Source: Gnetum montanum
Lineage: Eukaryota > Streptophyta > Gnetopsida > Gnetales > Gnetaceae
Length of the DNA: 64,000 nucleotides
NCBI GenBank assembly: GCA_015680685.1
Contig: MNCI01003793.1
Coordinates: forward strand, 135,850 to 199,849
Direction of reading: 5' to 3'
Shown: piece by piece, positions 33,944 through 45,414 of the stretch
Layout of the letters: the number at the start of each line of letters is the position of its first letter
Numbering within the stretch: position 1 is the stretch's first letter
The notes under the pieces: model-generated
What the model saw: the letters and a program-made list of their open reading frames with translations, nothing else
Told to the model about the DNA's origin: nothing
Databases searched by the model: none
Program-made: the position numbers and the translations under genes

Positions 33944-35854
33944 AATGAAAATTCATCCTTGAGTTCCTTACAAAATATTGGAAAGGTATGGGATTATTGA
34001 CTAATTAACAATTGACGGTGGAATGGGATGATAGACTCAACGTGCCCAGTGAATAGATCAATAAGCATATTACAACATTAGTGTTCATGACCATTGTGGT
34101 GAACACTCATACATAAATGATATCTAATCCTTTATTTGGTAGCTTGAAGAGAAAAAGAGAGAGAGAAAGAAGATGGAGCATGTTGTTGCTAATACTGAGA
34201 TTGCGCCTTTCGTTGTTTATCCATAACCATGTCACCAAACTTTCTCCTTTCGTAAATGCTCTAGTTCTAGTCCATCTTGAGTGCTTCCTCCAAGTCCAAT
34301 CCATTATTTGTATGATCACCATCTGCACACAAAACATAGTCACAAATGAGCAAGGATAAATAATCCACAATGCAGTTGATACCTTACCTCGATGTGAAGC
34401 ACATTGGCTGAGTTGTGGTTATGGCAGAAACTGGTTTGAAGATTTATCACTAGAAACTACCCAAGGTGTAGGGTTAGGCAATTAGTAAAATGGAAAAAAT
34501 TGAAAAATTTATGCGAGGGCCCCCATGACTAAGAGTGAACCTCTGATAGTTATCAAATAAAAAAACATGAGGAACAAGAAAGATGAAAAATATCAACGAC
34601 AATGCCAATAAAATGGATGTCATGGATGGGGATGAAACAAGAAATGATTGATTGTAGGAAATGCTTAAGGGAAAGAAGTTAACAATTGCACCAAAAGGAA
34701 ATGCTAGTGGGTCCTCCCCGAAGGAGGCTCATGCCCTTTATGCCCTAACAAACCCACAAAAAAAGAGTCTGTAGGCTCTAGGAATGTCATTTGGAAGCAA
34801 GAGTTAAAAACTTACCCATAAGAATTCACCAAAGAAAAAAATGCATCAACCCAGAACAGACTAATGATAAAATTGGCAATGAGGTGGAAAATGGGACAAA
34901 ATATGGAGAGAAAAGAATGGAATGGAATCCCAAGAACAAGGTTGTGTAAAGCCCCTTGTGTATTTCATGGTTAAGATAACTATGTAGAACTCATCACAAA
35001 TCTATACTCAAACTAACCACATTTAGTGACCTCACATCAATACACTTTGCCAATCCATCCTCTTGAGGCAACAAGAATGCATCCACAAAGAGTGACCACC
35101 ATCCCAAGGAGAGTGAGATCAAGAAGCAAGAAGCGAGAAAGGGCCTTAGTTAGAGGGAACCTTTAGGCATGGGTAACATGTCTTTCTAGTGCCATAACCA
35201 GTCCTTGTAGTCGATATTGCTTTATTATGTCTAAGGGGTGTGCTTTGAATTCTCATCTTTTTCTCTTTTTTTGATGTTTATGCCTGAGAACCATACCATG
35301 CAAAGACTTATTTTTATTCACTTAGCTTCTTGATATTTGAATAATGTTAGAATGGTGGAAAACCCAAGAAAAAGAATCTAAGCACCCAAGAGAATGGCCA
35401 ACACCAATGCATCAAATCCCATTGAAGTCACATATTTTTCATCCTTTGAGTCTCTCCTTGGTTTGAAAAATACCCAGCCACTAATTCATTAACAAGTTTA
35501 CTTAGAAAAATGGGATTGTACAGTTCCAAACCAAAGGAGACCATAGAGTTGTATTGATGAGTGGACGACATGGACTCATTGCCTATTTTACCAAAAGAAG
35601 CATACCTTAATATCAGCATCATAATTCAAAGGTAAAAACCAAACATTAGCAATTAATATGATATAATTCAATCCACCATCATGAGCACTTATTAGATGAT
35701 GAATACAAGGAAATTAGGCAAACAAAGAAATAGTAAAAACATGAACAATGGTGTAAAAAAGAAGAAGAAAATTTGAAAGAATGTGTAAAACAAAAATGTG
35801 TAGAAAAAAATTCAAAAAGAATTAAGGGCCTAGAATAGTTAGCATAGGTGGCCA
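33944..35854 (-). other. Element F post-integrase spacer
   Basis: Non-coding. It holds block 2 (34705-34765, plus-strand GTGGGTCCTCCCCGAAGG) and block 1 (35138-35212, plus-strand GGCATGGGTAACATGTCT). A copy of F's own CTCTAATAATTAGAG motif was searched for by eye and not found here, in line with the absence of a post-pol ORF. Confidence 0.6.
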
Positions 35855-35870
35855 TCTCCCCCATGACTAA
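35855..35870 (-). other. Purine tract just after integrase in F
   Basis: The minus strand reads TTAGTCATGGGGGAG, the same position and core as in G, B, D and A. Confidence 0.35.
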
Positions 35871-35904
35871 GTTGAAAGGAGGAGATCTGAAATAGTGAGC
35901 AGAG

Positions 35905-37037
35905 TTATCCATCAAGAGAGGTAGCATGTGTACTGGCTATTCTAAGCTCCTGGAAAGGTTTGGTTTGTTGCACGTTAACCAAAAGTTTCTTATCCAAGCT
36001 CTCAAGTTTGTATATTATCATGGCTCCTGAAGGAAAATTTGCATAAATAATATAAGGTCCTTGCCATAGTGTTTGAAATTTAGTACGTTGTGGCACATGT
36101 GTGGGATTCTAGTAGAGAACCTTATCTCCTAGCTAATATTTAACTTTTATAATTCTTAGGTCATGACATTATTTATTGAAGGCCTTGTGCAATTCGTTAG
36201 ATGATAGGACAACTAATCGGTTTTCATCTAGCAAGTTAAGGGTTACTAACCATTGTTTTTGTGCTAGATCAAGGTCAAGGTTGAGGTCACATGCCATGGA
36301 TAGTGTACAAAGCTCAGTTTGAATGGGAAGTGTTGGTAATTTACCGTACACTAACTCATAGGGAGAGTAGCCTGTAGGGAGTTTCCATGTGAAGCATTAT
36401 GCCCAAAGAGCATGGTTCAGTTTAGTGCTCTAGCCTCGCCTAAACTTGCTAATGGTTCTTGTCAATATCTTTGTAATCTCCCTGTTGGTGACTTCTACTT
36501 GACCATTCACTTGGGGGTGGTATGGTGTAGTCAATTTATGCTTAACCCCTAAGTGTTGCATTAATTTTCAAAAATTTACACCTGTGAAGTATGTACCATT
36601 GTCTGAAATAAGTGCACATGGTACACTAAACCTATTTATGATTTGTTATTGAACAAATTGTGCAGCTGTAAACGATGTACAATCCTTAACAGTAGCTACT
36701 TCGGCCCATTTTGTTAGGTAATCAACAACAATAATAATATAAGCTTTTCCATTGGACATTGGTGTAATTGGCCCCATAAAATCAATTCCCCAAATGTAAA
36801 GGGTTCTAACGGTTGAATCCATTGTTGTGGACCCTTCATTCAAGCAATCATTCCTCCATCATGTTGACAGTGCTTACAGGATTGGATGAAACGATGGACA
36901 TCTGAAAATAATGTAGGACAATAATATCCTGCAAGCAATATCTTAATGGCCGTTCATCTCCTAGCATAATGACCCCCATAAGGACCCTCATGAGCATCTT
37001 AGAGAACTCGTAGTTGATCTATATTGGGAACACACCA
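35905..37037 (-). pseudogene. pol: Element F integrase, broken
   Basis: The zinc-binding part has HEGPYGGHYARR and CKHCQHDGG (about 36990-36860), giving the HHCC pattern. The core (36843-36646) has LYIWGIDFMGPITPM with the first catalytic Asp and VVDYLTKWAEVAT. The middle of the core is frameshifted and the other two acidic residues cannot be placed in one frame. The C-terminal piece (36096-35905) has FQTLWQGPYIIYANFPSGA, typical of the Ty3 integrase tail. It follows RNase H directly. Confidence 0.8.
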
Positions 37038-37570
37038 TCAAACCAAGTCATCAGAACACACTTTGTAAAGTTGCCCATTGATCTTGATAAAGTACTTGGC
37101 TCGATGAAGAAATTGTTGTTTCTTCTTAAGGTTTAACTCTCGTGGTGTTTGTTGGGTGAGGAGATAGGTAAGAATGCTACTGTACCAGTTTGTCTCCATG
37201 GGTGATTGATTATTCACTACACCAGCAAAGAGGAATTCATAAGGAAAATAATCAGAAATTAGATACTCATCCTCTTTGTTGTCCCATCGTAACCAAGATA
37301 AATGATTAGCAACTACATTCTTAGTGCCCTTGCAATCGATCATCGTTAAATCGAACTCTTGTAAGATTACAAGCCATTGTATGATACGAGGGCTTACCAT
37401 TGGATTATTCATGAGGAACCAAATTGGACTATGATTTGTATGTATATATACTTTATATCCCAATATATAGTGTCTAAACTTTTCTAGTGCAAACACTATA
37501 GTCATTAATTCTTTCTTTGTGGTAGTGTAGTTAAGTTGTGCACCAACGATACTTCTACTTGCATAGTGGA
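37038..37570 (-). pseudogene. pol: Element F RNase H
   Basis: A 155-codon open stretch (37505-37038): MTIVFALEKFRHYILGYKV, HTNHSPIWFLMNNP, IIQWLVILQEFDLTMIDC, ANHLSWLRWDNKEDE and then the start of the integrase zinc region (YKVCSDDLV). Upstream, YYIHYASRSIVGAQLNYTT belongs to the same domain but lies across a stop. It would degrade template RNA. Confidence 0.85.
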
Positions 37571-38480
37571 TGTAATAAGGATGCTTCTAGTCATCTAACT
37601 ATGTAAGTACGACTCCTAAAAAATAGTTGGACACATAAGTCATGATATGGAATGGTTTGGACCAGTCAGTAGCTTGTAGAATGGGTTTTTCTACTAGCTT
37701 TTGTTTCAAAGTTTGGAAAGCTAATTTGCATTTCCTAGTCCAATTGAAAGATACATCCTTTTTCGTTAATTCCACCAATGGTTTGGCAACCTTTGAAAAA
37801 TTCTTAATAAATCTCCTATAGTAGCTAGTATGTCCAAGGAATGAGCAAATATGTTTGACAGTTTTCAATTGATAGGTAATTCCTTGGATAAATTTAATTT
37901 TCTCGGGGTCTACCTCTATCCCTGTGTGTGATATTTTGTGCCCTAGTACTATGCCTTCTTGGACCATCAAATGGCTTTTCTACCAATTGAGCCTCAAATT
38001 GGTTTCTACACATCTTTTTAACACTTGCTCAAACCAGTCCAAGGCTTGATTAAAGTTTTCTCCATAAGTGAAAAAGTCATCCATAAAGACCTCCACTCTA
38101 TTCCCTATCTATTGTTGGAATATGCTTAGAACTAGTTGTTGAAATGTTGCAAGGGCATTGCACAAGCCAAACGACATTTGTTTGTATGCGAACGTTCCCC
38201 AAGGACTGGTGAACATAGTCTTGGGTTGGTCTTCTAGGGCTATTTGTATTTGGTTATATCCGCTATATCCATCCAGAAAACTATAATAGCAATGCTCTGC
38301 GATGGTGTCTAAGCCTTGGTTGACAAATGACAATGGAAAGTGATCTTTGAATGTTGCCATATTTAGTAGCCTAAAATATATGCACACCCTCCATTTTCCT
38401 CCCTTTTTAGGCACAATAACTAAGGGGATAACCCATTCGCTATCAGCAATAGGGTATATAAACCTAGCCTTGAGAAGCTG
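37571..38480 (-). pseudogene. pol: Element F reverse transcriptase
   Basis: Motifs in order: KWRVCIYFRLLNMATFKDHF, YSFLDGYSGYNQIQI, SPWGTFAYKQMSFGLCNA and FMDDF (just below 38109). Then comes the thumb/connection region (37970-37599) with VLGHKISHTGIEVDPEKI, FLGHTSYYRRFIKNFSKVAK and NWTRKCKLAFQTLK. Both catalytic Asp residues are present. A few stops separate three long open pieces. This is the best RT of the window, close to Ty3/Athila RT as I know it. Confidence 0.88.
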
Positions 38481-39520
38481 TTCAATTTCTTTCTTGACTA
38501 CTTACTTCAGCTTTGGGTTCAAATGCCTTTACAGTTGTCTTTGAGGCTTCATGGAGGGGTCAATGTAAATCCTACATTGGCATATCCTAGGATCTATTCT
38601 AGTTAATTCGGGATATGACCAAGAGAAGGATTTTGACCATCTATTGATTACCTTCACTAGTTCTTCTTTCTATTGAGGAGCAAGCTTAGCATTGATAATT
38701 ACCAATTTTTCATTTTTAAGGAACATGTATTCCATACCGGTGGGCAATGGTTTCAACTCAAGGGGCTCCTTCTTAAATTTCTTAGGGATTTCCAACTTCC
38801 CCTAGTTGACATTTTCAAGGTTAAGACTTGGAAGTTGGTAATGGAGTTACTCTAATGCATCTATGCTATTGATGTAAGCGCAAGTCAAACCCTCAGTTGG
38901 TTCCATGCACATGAGTGAACTGCTTTCCTGATCAGCTATCAGCCATTGGGTGCCTTCCTATTGTGTGGTTGCTACATGCAGGCATCTTTGTATGTTGATC
39001 ACTTGTGCACATTGATTGCATGTAGGAAATGCTAAAATTGGCACAAACCATGACCTCTTCACACAATTACACCCTGTGTCACTATATGCGATGCACATAA
39101 CTTTCTTCTTCTCAATCTTTCTGAATGTATTTTTCTTTGATATTTCTAGGGAAATATTACGGATTCCTAGGTGTGTGTCGATGGTGCTTAGCCATGCTCT
39201 TCCCATTATGATTGGAAAGTCCCCCTTGCCATTGTTTACCTAAATCACTAGGAAGTTAGCTGGGTATGACCACCCATAAATAGTGGTAATAATGTCTTCC
39301 ACCAATCCTAGTGAGACAGTGATGGACTAGTTAGCCAACTCTAGACGGATGTTGCTCTTTTGCAATGGAGGAAGGTTCTAGACCTTGTACATTTCTTGAG
39401 AAATCAAGTTGACACTGAAACCTAAATCCAAAAGAGCCTTGCACAACACATTTTTAGCAATCTGTAAGTATATCAAAGGACTCCTAGGATCAGATAAATT
39501 CCTAGGAAGGTGGCCCGATT
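38481..39520 (-). pseudogene. pol: Element F protease and linker to RT
   Basis: The protease active-site region near 39440-39400 reads CKALLDLGFSVNLISQEMY. The catalytic triad is D-L-G instead of D-[ST]-G, so the copy is inactive. The next open piece (39206-38958) has MGRAWLSTIDTHLGIRNISL, CIAYSDTGCN and the end HVATTQ, which corresponds to the linker before RT in B and G. Stops and shifts interrupt it. Confidence 0.75.
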
Positions 39521-42080
39521 TGATCCAATCAGTGATGGGGTGTGTTAGCATGACCGTATGTGTTGAGTGTGGTGGTTGAGTTGAAGGAGGCTCCAAAGTT
39601 TTGATTGATACTGAGGCATCTGAGGAATCAACAGCTTGTGATTACAAGGGCTTGGTTGGTTTGTTGGTCCTAAAGAAAGGTCTTTTCTTCATTTGGTTGT
39701 TGGAACCAACAGTAGGTTGAGAGTTAATAGCCCTCGTGGTGTTACGTTGTTATGGCTGGGTAGGGATTTCACCCTACATAGCTAGAGTAGGTGGTAGTGG
39801 AGCTATTGGTGGAAGATATGTGGCTGGATGAGAAAGATGATATGCTTGTGAAATATCATCCCTAGAAGAGGGAGTCCCATAATACTCATAGGCTTGGTAG
39901 TGAGGTTGAGGAGTGATGTGACCAGTAGAGTCACGTGGGGAGATTAGCTACTTCAAGTAATATCCATACGAGTTAGGTTACCAGTAAGGATGTTGTTGCC
40001 TTGGTGGTGGCATTCTCCATGATTGTGGATGCTACCACTGTTGATATTGCTTAATTGATTGTGGTGAAGTTCCACTGGGATAATATGTTAAGGGTTGGTG
40101 GAACTGCCTTGGGTTACCTTGAGGATAAGGTAACCTTCGAGGTGTTTGCCTTTTGTTTAATCATGGGTTGAGTGCATACACCCAAGACTCCTGTAGATGT
40201 GAGATTATAGGATAACATCCCTTAGGATGGTCATATTGACATATATCACATCCACTATCATTTTCTATTTCTGAATCTAGAACCTCTTCAATGATGGCAA
40301 CTTTGCCCTTACCCTTGCTATGTTCATGTTCAACCTCTTTCTTTTTTATTTTCTCACTACCTTGCTCTCTAGTCTCCTCTACTATTTTGAGAATAGTTTG
40401 AAATCTATTGTCTAGGGAATCCCACATTTTTTCTACCTTTTCCAAAACTTCTGATGTCATCTTTTGGATAGGCAAATTTTTCCTATTCACCATCTCTTTG
40501 AGTGGTGACTCTTGTTCATCCTCAAAAAATCTTACTCCCCTCTTCCGAAGGGAAGGATCTCGGTTATACTCTTCCACACTTTCTCTTTTCCATAGCTCAC
40601 CTTCTTCCTTATCAACTTGCTCCAATAGTCTTTGCATTTGATGGGACCTAAGCTTGGATCGTCTCCCTTAGGCATAAGTCCCAAGGGTTATTCTCATTTC
40701 ATACCTAAGCCCATCCACAAGATGGTGTAGTTGATCCCTTTGCAAATAACCATGGCTAGGACAAAGATGTAATAGTGCATAGTATCAATCCATGGTAGCA
40801 TCCAAGGGTTCATGTCCTCCTTATTTCCAGCCTTGGATTTGCTTTCACAAGCTAGACACTTGGGAGTACATTTGGTACTTGTCATTAAATAGTTCTAACA
40901 TAGTACTCCACCTATGAATGGATTCTAGTTCTAAAGACCAGTACTAGCTTTCTGCTTATTTAACTAATGTCTGTGGGAATAACTTAAGTTTTTTCCATTC
41001 ATTCTCTATGTTCTATAAGGCACATGCATCATGGAATGCTTGTAAATGATTTTGAAGATCAACATTTTATCCCCCTTTAAATCATGGGATGTTGTTCATA
41101 TCTAATCTCTTGATCCTACTATCTTTCTAATGCCTTGTTGGAATTCTAACAGCCTTAGTTATGTTCAACATATTTCAAGTAGTGACAAGGGGTTCATTGT
41201 GATCAGCTTGTCCATGGCATCTATGATGCCTACGTTGTTCCCTACTCTCCCTTCTTTAATGTCATGACTCTCTAGAGTGCCCTTGTCCCCTTTCTTGGCT
41301 GTTTCATCTATGACTTCCACTTTGCCTACCTTTATCCCCATGGTCTTTTTCTTTATGACCACATCCATATATTGGAGAGGGTGAAGGAAATGATGAAGAA
41401 GAAGAAGAAGGAAAATCTTCACCATGACAATTTCTGCTACCTTCTCTTCAGTAGTCTCGGCCTCGATCGCAATTACAATCATAATGTCCACCTTTATCAT
41501 GAGTCCATGTTTCTTTTTCAGATCCTTTATGCCTGTGGGTACTAGAACCTGGGTTATGAATAGTGGAATGAAGGTTTTGATACACAATCCCTTGGCCAAA
41601 GTTAAGGGGAAGAACATTTTTGTTTGGGTGACTACCTAAGATAGGTTCACCACCCTCATTTTTGCTTAAAACATGTGGCATATCTTGAGATCACTTACCC
41701 TTCAAAGACTTATGATGTCTCTCCTGTTGCAAGTCCCTTTAACGTTGTGCCTTCGTAGAATGGTATTCTCTCAAGTCATGATCTTGCATAATGTATTCTG
41801 CATGTAAGTGCAGCATGCTAATTCGTGTGAGAGCACGAAGAAGTATGCTTGGGATTGAATGATTAGAAGGTAACATTATGTTACCTTCTAAGTCTCGCCA
41901 ACACAGTTGTTCATCTTGATGAAGGATAAAGATGAATTTTGGTATATACTCATCGGGATGAATATATACCACTCAAACTTGTTGAGGGATTGGCGGATCA
42001 ACATCATATGTATTACATCATCGATTGTTTCCTATTTCAGACCTAGGCGGTGAGGTGCTTTTGTATGAAGAAGGAGACAT
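39521..42080 (-). pseudogene. gag: Element F gag, broken
   Basis: The start codon at 42080 gives MSPSSYKSTSPPRSEIGNN, 117 bases after the primer site. FIFILHQDEQLCWRDLEGNI (about 41945-41890) is shared with B and G. A His/Asp/Arg-rich stretch (about 41620-41270) and the capsid core follow; the core is split by shifts. The 158-codon piece 40637-40161 has VDKEEGELWKRESVEEYNRD, a coiled-coil-like KVEKMWDSLDNRFQTIL and the complete knuckle CDICQYDHPKGC (C-x2-C-x3-H-x3-C, about 40250-40212). A Pro/Tyr-rich tail leads to protease. Confidence 0.8.
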
Positions 42081-42196
42081 ACTTGTCTATTCAGTGTGCA
42101 ATGTATTCTTGTTTATTATTTTCTCAACCAACCCTAAGGGTTCATTCCAATGATGTAAATGATTTCCTATGTTCTAGTTAGCACATAAACAACTAA

Positions 42197-42216
42197 GTCC
42201 CTACCAATGGTGCCAA
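42197..42216 (-). other. Primer-binding site (tRNA-Asp) of F
   Basis: The minus strand reads TTGGCACCATTGGTAGGGAC directly after the LTR. Confidence 0.78.
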
Positions 42217-43178
42217 TGATAAGTGACAAGGAACCCATACGCTCAACCATACGAATACGAGCATTTCACACACGATCTGGTCAAATTTCAAGGGCTAAGT
42301 GCTTATGTGCCCTTGTGGAACAAGGATAGGTTGGTTGATTGTTGTCTTCCCAAGATTACCTATATGTTACGATTGTATGATTAAGTAAGATTAAGGCATA
42401 TGATTTTTATAGCTTTTATGTTTTTATGTCCTACGCTAGTATGGAAGGAGAGAGGTAACTAAGTGACTAATTTAACATAACTACTCATTAACTAAGTTCT
42501 AACTAATCCTAACACCAGCATCCATTCCCACTTGTCGTACACATCCTAAACCAGTGTAACACTACTAGGATTACCAAACGTTAATCGTTATTGGGTTACC
42601 AAGCATTACACGTATGCTCGAAGTGGTCCTACTTCTGTAATTTAACAATTTGCTTAATTGATCAAAATGAATTACTGTGCTAATAATAGAAATGTAAAGT
42701 GCATAAAATAAAATAAATGCGTAAGAGAAAAAATCTCAAGTGTTGTAAGGATGAATCGAAGAGCTCATCTTTATTACCGTACATAAGGTGTGCTCAGGTA
42801 CAAAATGCTTGAATAAAGATCTATCCACACTTAGGCCTCCTGCTATGGGCACTTGTAAAATACTCTAACTTTCAAAAAAATTATAAGAGTTTTGCTACTT
42901 GACTACTAAAAAAGACTTCTTCCCAATTGTGTGCCTAGGCACTGTATTTATAGGCTTGGGAGCAACTACTCTAATAATTAGAGTAATCGCTCTAATAATT
43001 AGAATAATTGCTAAAGTAAATGCTAGAGTAACCACTCTAATAATTAGAGTAACTACTAGAGTAGCCGCTAGAGTAACTACTTTAATAATTAGAGTAACTG
43101 CTAAAGTAACCGCTAGAGGAACCACTCTAATAATTAGAATAACTATTAGAGTAACCACTAGAGTAACTGCTCTCATCA
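42217..43178 (-). mobile_element. Element F 5' LTR
   Basis: A 962-bp LTR. It is longer than the 3' LTR mainly because the U3 palindrome array is longer (about 42967-43170). The TATA box is plus-strand gtatttataggc near 42944. Confidence 0.9.
42967..43170 (-). repeat. Palindromic minisatellite in F 5' LTR
   Basis: Five copies of the CTCTAATAATTAGAG-type core, one starting TTTAAT, with GTAAC[CT]-type spacers. There is one more core and more spacer units than in the 3' LTR, so the array has changed in length since insertion. It creates long open frames on both strands that are not genes. Confidence 0.85.
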
Positions 43179-43183
43179 GATGT

Positions 43184-43483
43184 TATAACAAATTTAGCTA
43201 GAATAATGACTGATTATCAATAATTGTAATAGATGGTTGAAGCTTGTGAAGTAGAAAGAACATAGTTTTTAGCATGGTACATCAAAGCTAATAAAATGTT
43301 TCACAACTACCATGTCCTTTGGAATTACCAATATCTATGAATATCATTGAATTAGCATGAATAGTGCATGATCCCAAGACTGAAGAAGAAAAGATGAGAG
43401 CATTGCTAAACAAGTATTAATTTAAGAAGTCAGATAACAAAGGAAAAAATCCAATGAAGAAGCCACTACCACTAGGAACCTAA
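43184..43483 (+). pseudogene. Element C post-pol ORF, second part after F insertion
   Basis: It continues the ORF cut at 33013. The conserved C-terminus is visible: AWIVHDPKTEEEKMRALL-like residues near 43350-43410 in pieces, then KSDNKGKNPMKKPLPLGT and TAA at 43481. It aligns with the C-termini of D, E and B. The identity of the two halves is supported by the 5-bp target duplication of F. Confidence 0.75.
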
Positions 43484-43715
43484 AGAGACTACATTAAGAT
43501 CCATGTTCCTTCTAGTCTATTTTGTGTTATTTTATGTTTTTCATGTGTCAATCATGTGCTCCATGATAATTTTGTAACACCACTTAAACAAAGATGTGGC
43601 ATTCATAGTTAGAGTTAGTCATGTATATATGTAATGATGTCAAGTTCATGTAGTCCAAAAAGTTTGTAATGAATTCTATTCTCCTTTTATTTGAACTTAA
43701 GGATGAGTTTTCAGT

Positions 43716-43729
43716 TAATCATGAGGATA
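43716..43729 (+). other. Polypurine tract of C, decayed
   Basis: TAATCATGAGGATA before TGATGAAACAC. G-to-A changes interrupt the G run. Confidence 0.6.
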
Positions 43730-44602
43730 TGATGAAACACTTTTTTGTCAAGGATTATGATATAGTATCTATAATATCATAGATATAATATTATATCCTG
43801 ATATACGATGTTGTAAATATGATGTAGAGGGCCATGATCATGTTTATAAATACCTCACCATAATGTTGAAGAGAGAGTTTTTGGTTAATAGTTAGTGAAA
43901 TTCTTGTAGTTTATTTCCGTAAAGTTAGAGTTAGTTGTGTATACCCACATTATGATAATTAAAAATTGCAAATGCCCATGATAATAATGATTGAGATTAT
44001 TCTTTATCTATGGAATAGATTTAGTTTTCTATGTTATTTACTTTTACTATGTCATTTATATTTCATAAGTCATTTAATATTATGATATTTATTAGTAAAG
44101 CTAGAATGAGTACAACTAGTTTTTGAGCATAAAGTGTAATTGTTTGATAACCCAGTAGTAACTTTGCTTGATTTACTCAATAGTAAAGTTACTTGATAAT
44201 CCTAGTAACAATTACATTAGCCTAGAATATGTACAGAAAACTAGGAAGAGATACTTATTGCTAATAGACTAGGATAGTTTTATATATTTTTTGTACTTAG
44301 AGATAAAATTTACATTGATAATCATTATGTTTACACTTAGCACATGATAAAATTTACATTCATGATTACTATGTTTACACTCATCATACTTAAGATCCAA
44401 CAACATCATTTAATCATATATCTTACTAAGAGTTAAACTATAGATTTTGCACCTTGCTAACTCTAATTAGAAAGACAAAGATCACAACCTTCTTATCAAC
44501 TCACTAGTATATTTACATTATCCATCCATGGATTATGATTTAGTCATGTATGAATACTTGTGACTAGTATGGTCAAGTATTGGAACTCTCTACTGCTCAT
44601 CA
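43730..44602 (+). mobile_element. Element C 3' LTR
   Basis: An 873-bp LTR from TGATGAAACAC to CTGCTCATCA. U3 is rich in GATAT/ATATC (43755-43815); TATA box GTTTATAAATACC near 43848. It joins directly to a B-type post-pol tail at 44603, with candidate target bases ccaac. Confidence 0.85.
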
Positions 44603-45169
44603 CCAACCTAATGAATCAAATGATTAGAGAATCAATTGGCAAACTAAAAATGTAAGAAATATTTATACTAATCCAACCAAAAATAGGTCACTAGCTTGTA
44701 TCTACTATACAAGGCTGAGTTCAAGCACCACAAAGACATCAAGCAGAAGCTTGAGACAACTAACACTAGACTTGAAGTTCTCAAAGGGTGATTTAGAGAT
44801 CAACGATCTATCACTGAGAACCTAGCCAGATAGATGAATGATTACCAGGAGTTGAAGAACACAATGAGAGCATTCAACATTGAATGCAAACAATTTGCTG
44901 CCTAGTTTGTCAATGTCAAGGAGTTGTCTCTAGTAATCCTGTGTCCTTGGGATGTGCCCGTTCCAACCCACATTAGGAAAGTTGCATGGATGGTGCATGA
45001 TCCTAGGAGTAAGGAGGAGAAAATCAAAGCATTACTAGATTCTTTTCACCTTCCACCTAAATTCGTAGTACTAGCAAGACAATCATAGCCACCTCAACCA
45101 CCACTAGTGTGTGAAGCTAATGAAGGTTCCTTGGAGCCTCAGGAACCACCACCACTTGGGACCGTTTGA
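44603..45169 (+). pseudogene. Post-pol ORF C-terminus of a second B-type element (B')
   Basis: It matches 56960-57455 of element B closely: LYKAEFKHHKDIK-like start, then MNDYQELKNTMRAFNIECKQ, CPWDVPVPTHIRKVAWMVHD, EEKIKALLDSFHLPP and PPPLGTV with TGA at 45167. The left side is cut at the end of C's LTR, so C inserted here. Stops at former CAG/CAA/TGG codons. Confidence 0.75.
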
Positions 45170-45414
45170 TCTTCTACAACAAGATTCACACCATTAAGGA
45201 ACATGTTGTCTGATTTTTGAAGAGTTGAATCATGGTTTTTAATTTTGTCTCTTAAACACCTTCATTTTTTTTGTAATGTGTAAATCCCTACACTCCATTT
45301 TTTGTTAAGTCAGTCAATTTTTTTTTTGTGTGAAGAAAAGTCAATTAATAATCCCATATCTTTCTAATTTTGTAACAAAACTCAAGGACAAATTTTCATT
45401 TAGTCATGCGGTTA
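45170..45414 (+). other. B' 3' untranslated part with decayed polypurine tract
   Basis: It ends ACTCAAGGACAAATTTTC and TAGTCATGCGGTTA before the LTR at 45415, as at the 3' end of B (57663-57699). The LTR that follows is therefore, by context, a 3' LTR as well as the 5' LTR of B. Confidence 0.65.

Larger units (their letters stand above)
33014..43178 (-). mobile_element. Element F: complete Athila-like retrotransposon without post-pol ORF
   Basis: Minus-strand element with 5' LTR (43178-42217), primer site, gag, protease, RT, RNase H, integrase, spacer, polypurine tract and 3' LTR (33929-33014). Flanking bases are GATGC (33009-33013) and GATGT (43179-43183), a 5-bp target duplication with one change. 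It cuts the post-pol ORF of C. It has the best pol of the window but no post-pol ORF: only about 1.96 kb of non-coding spacer separates integrase from the 3' LTR. Confidence 0.9.

Noticed and set aside
41165-41681. 150-codon minus-strand frame starting MFFPLTLAKG and its overlapping neighbours.
   Set aside because: An off-frame reading of the low-complexity region of F gag; the gag frame is the one with HNPGSSTHRHKGSEKETW.
42895-43201. Open frames of about 93-100 codons on both strands, rich in Val/Ile/Thr.
   Set aside because: They are translations of the palindromic U3 minisatellite of F and have no gene-like features. The same applies to 33731-33940.
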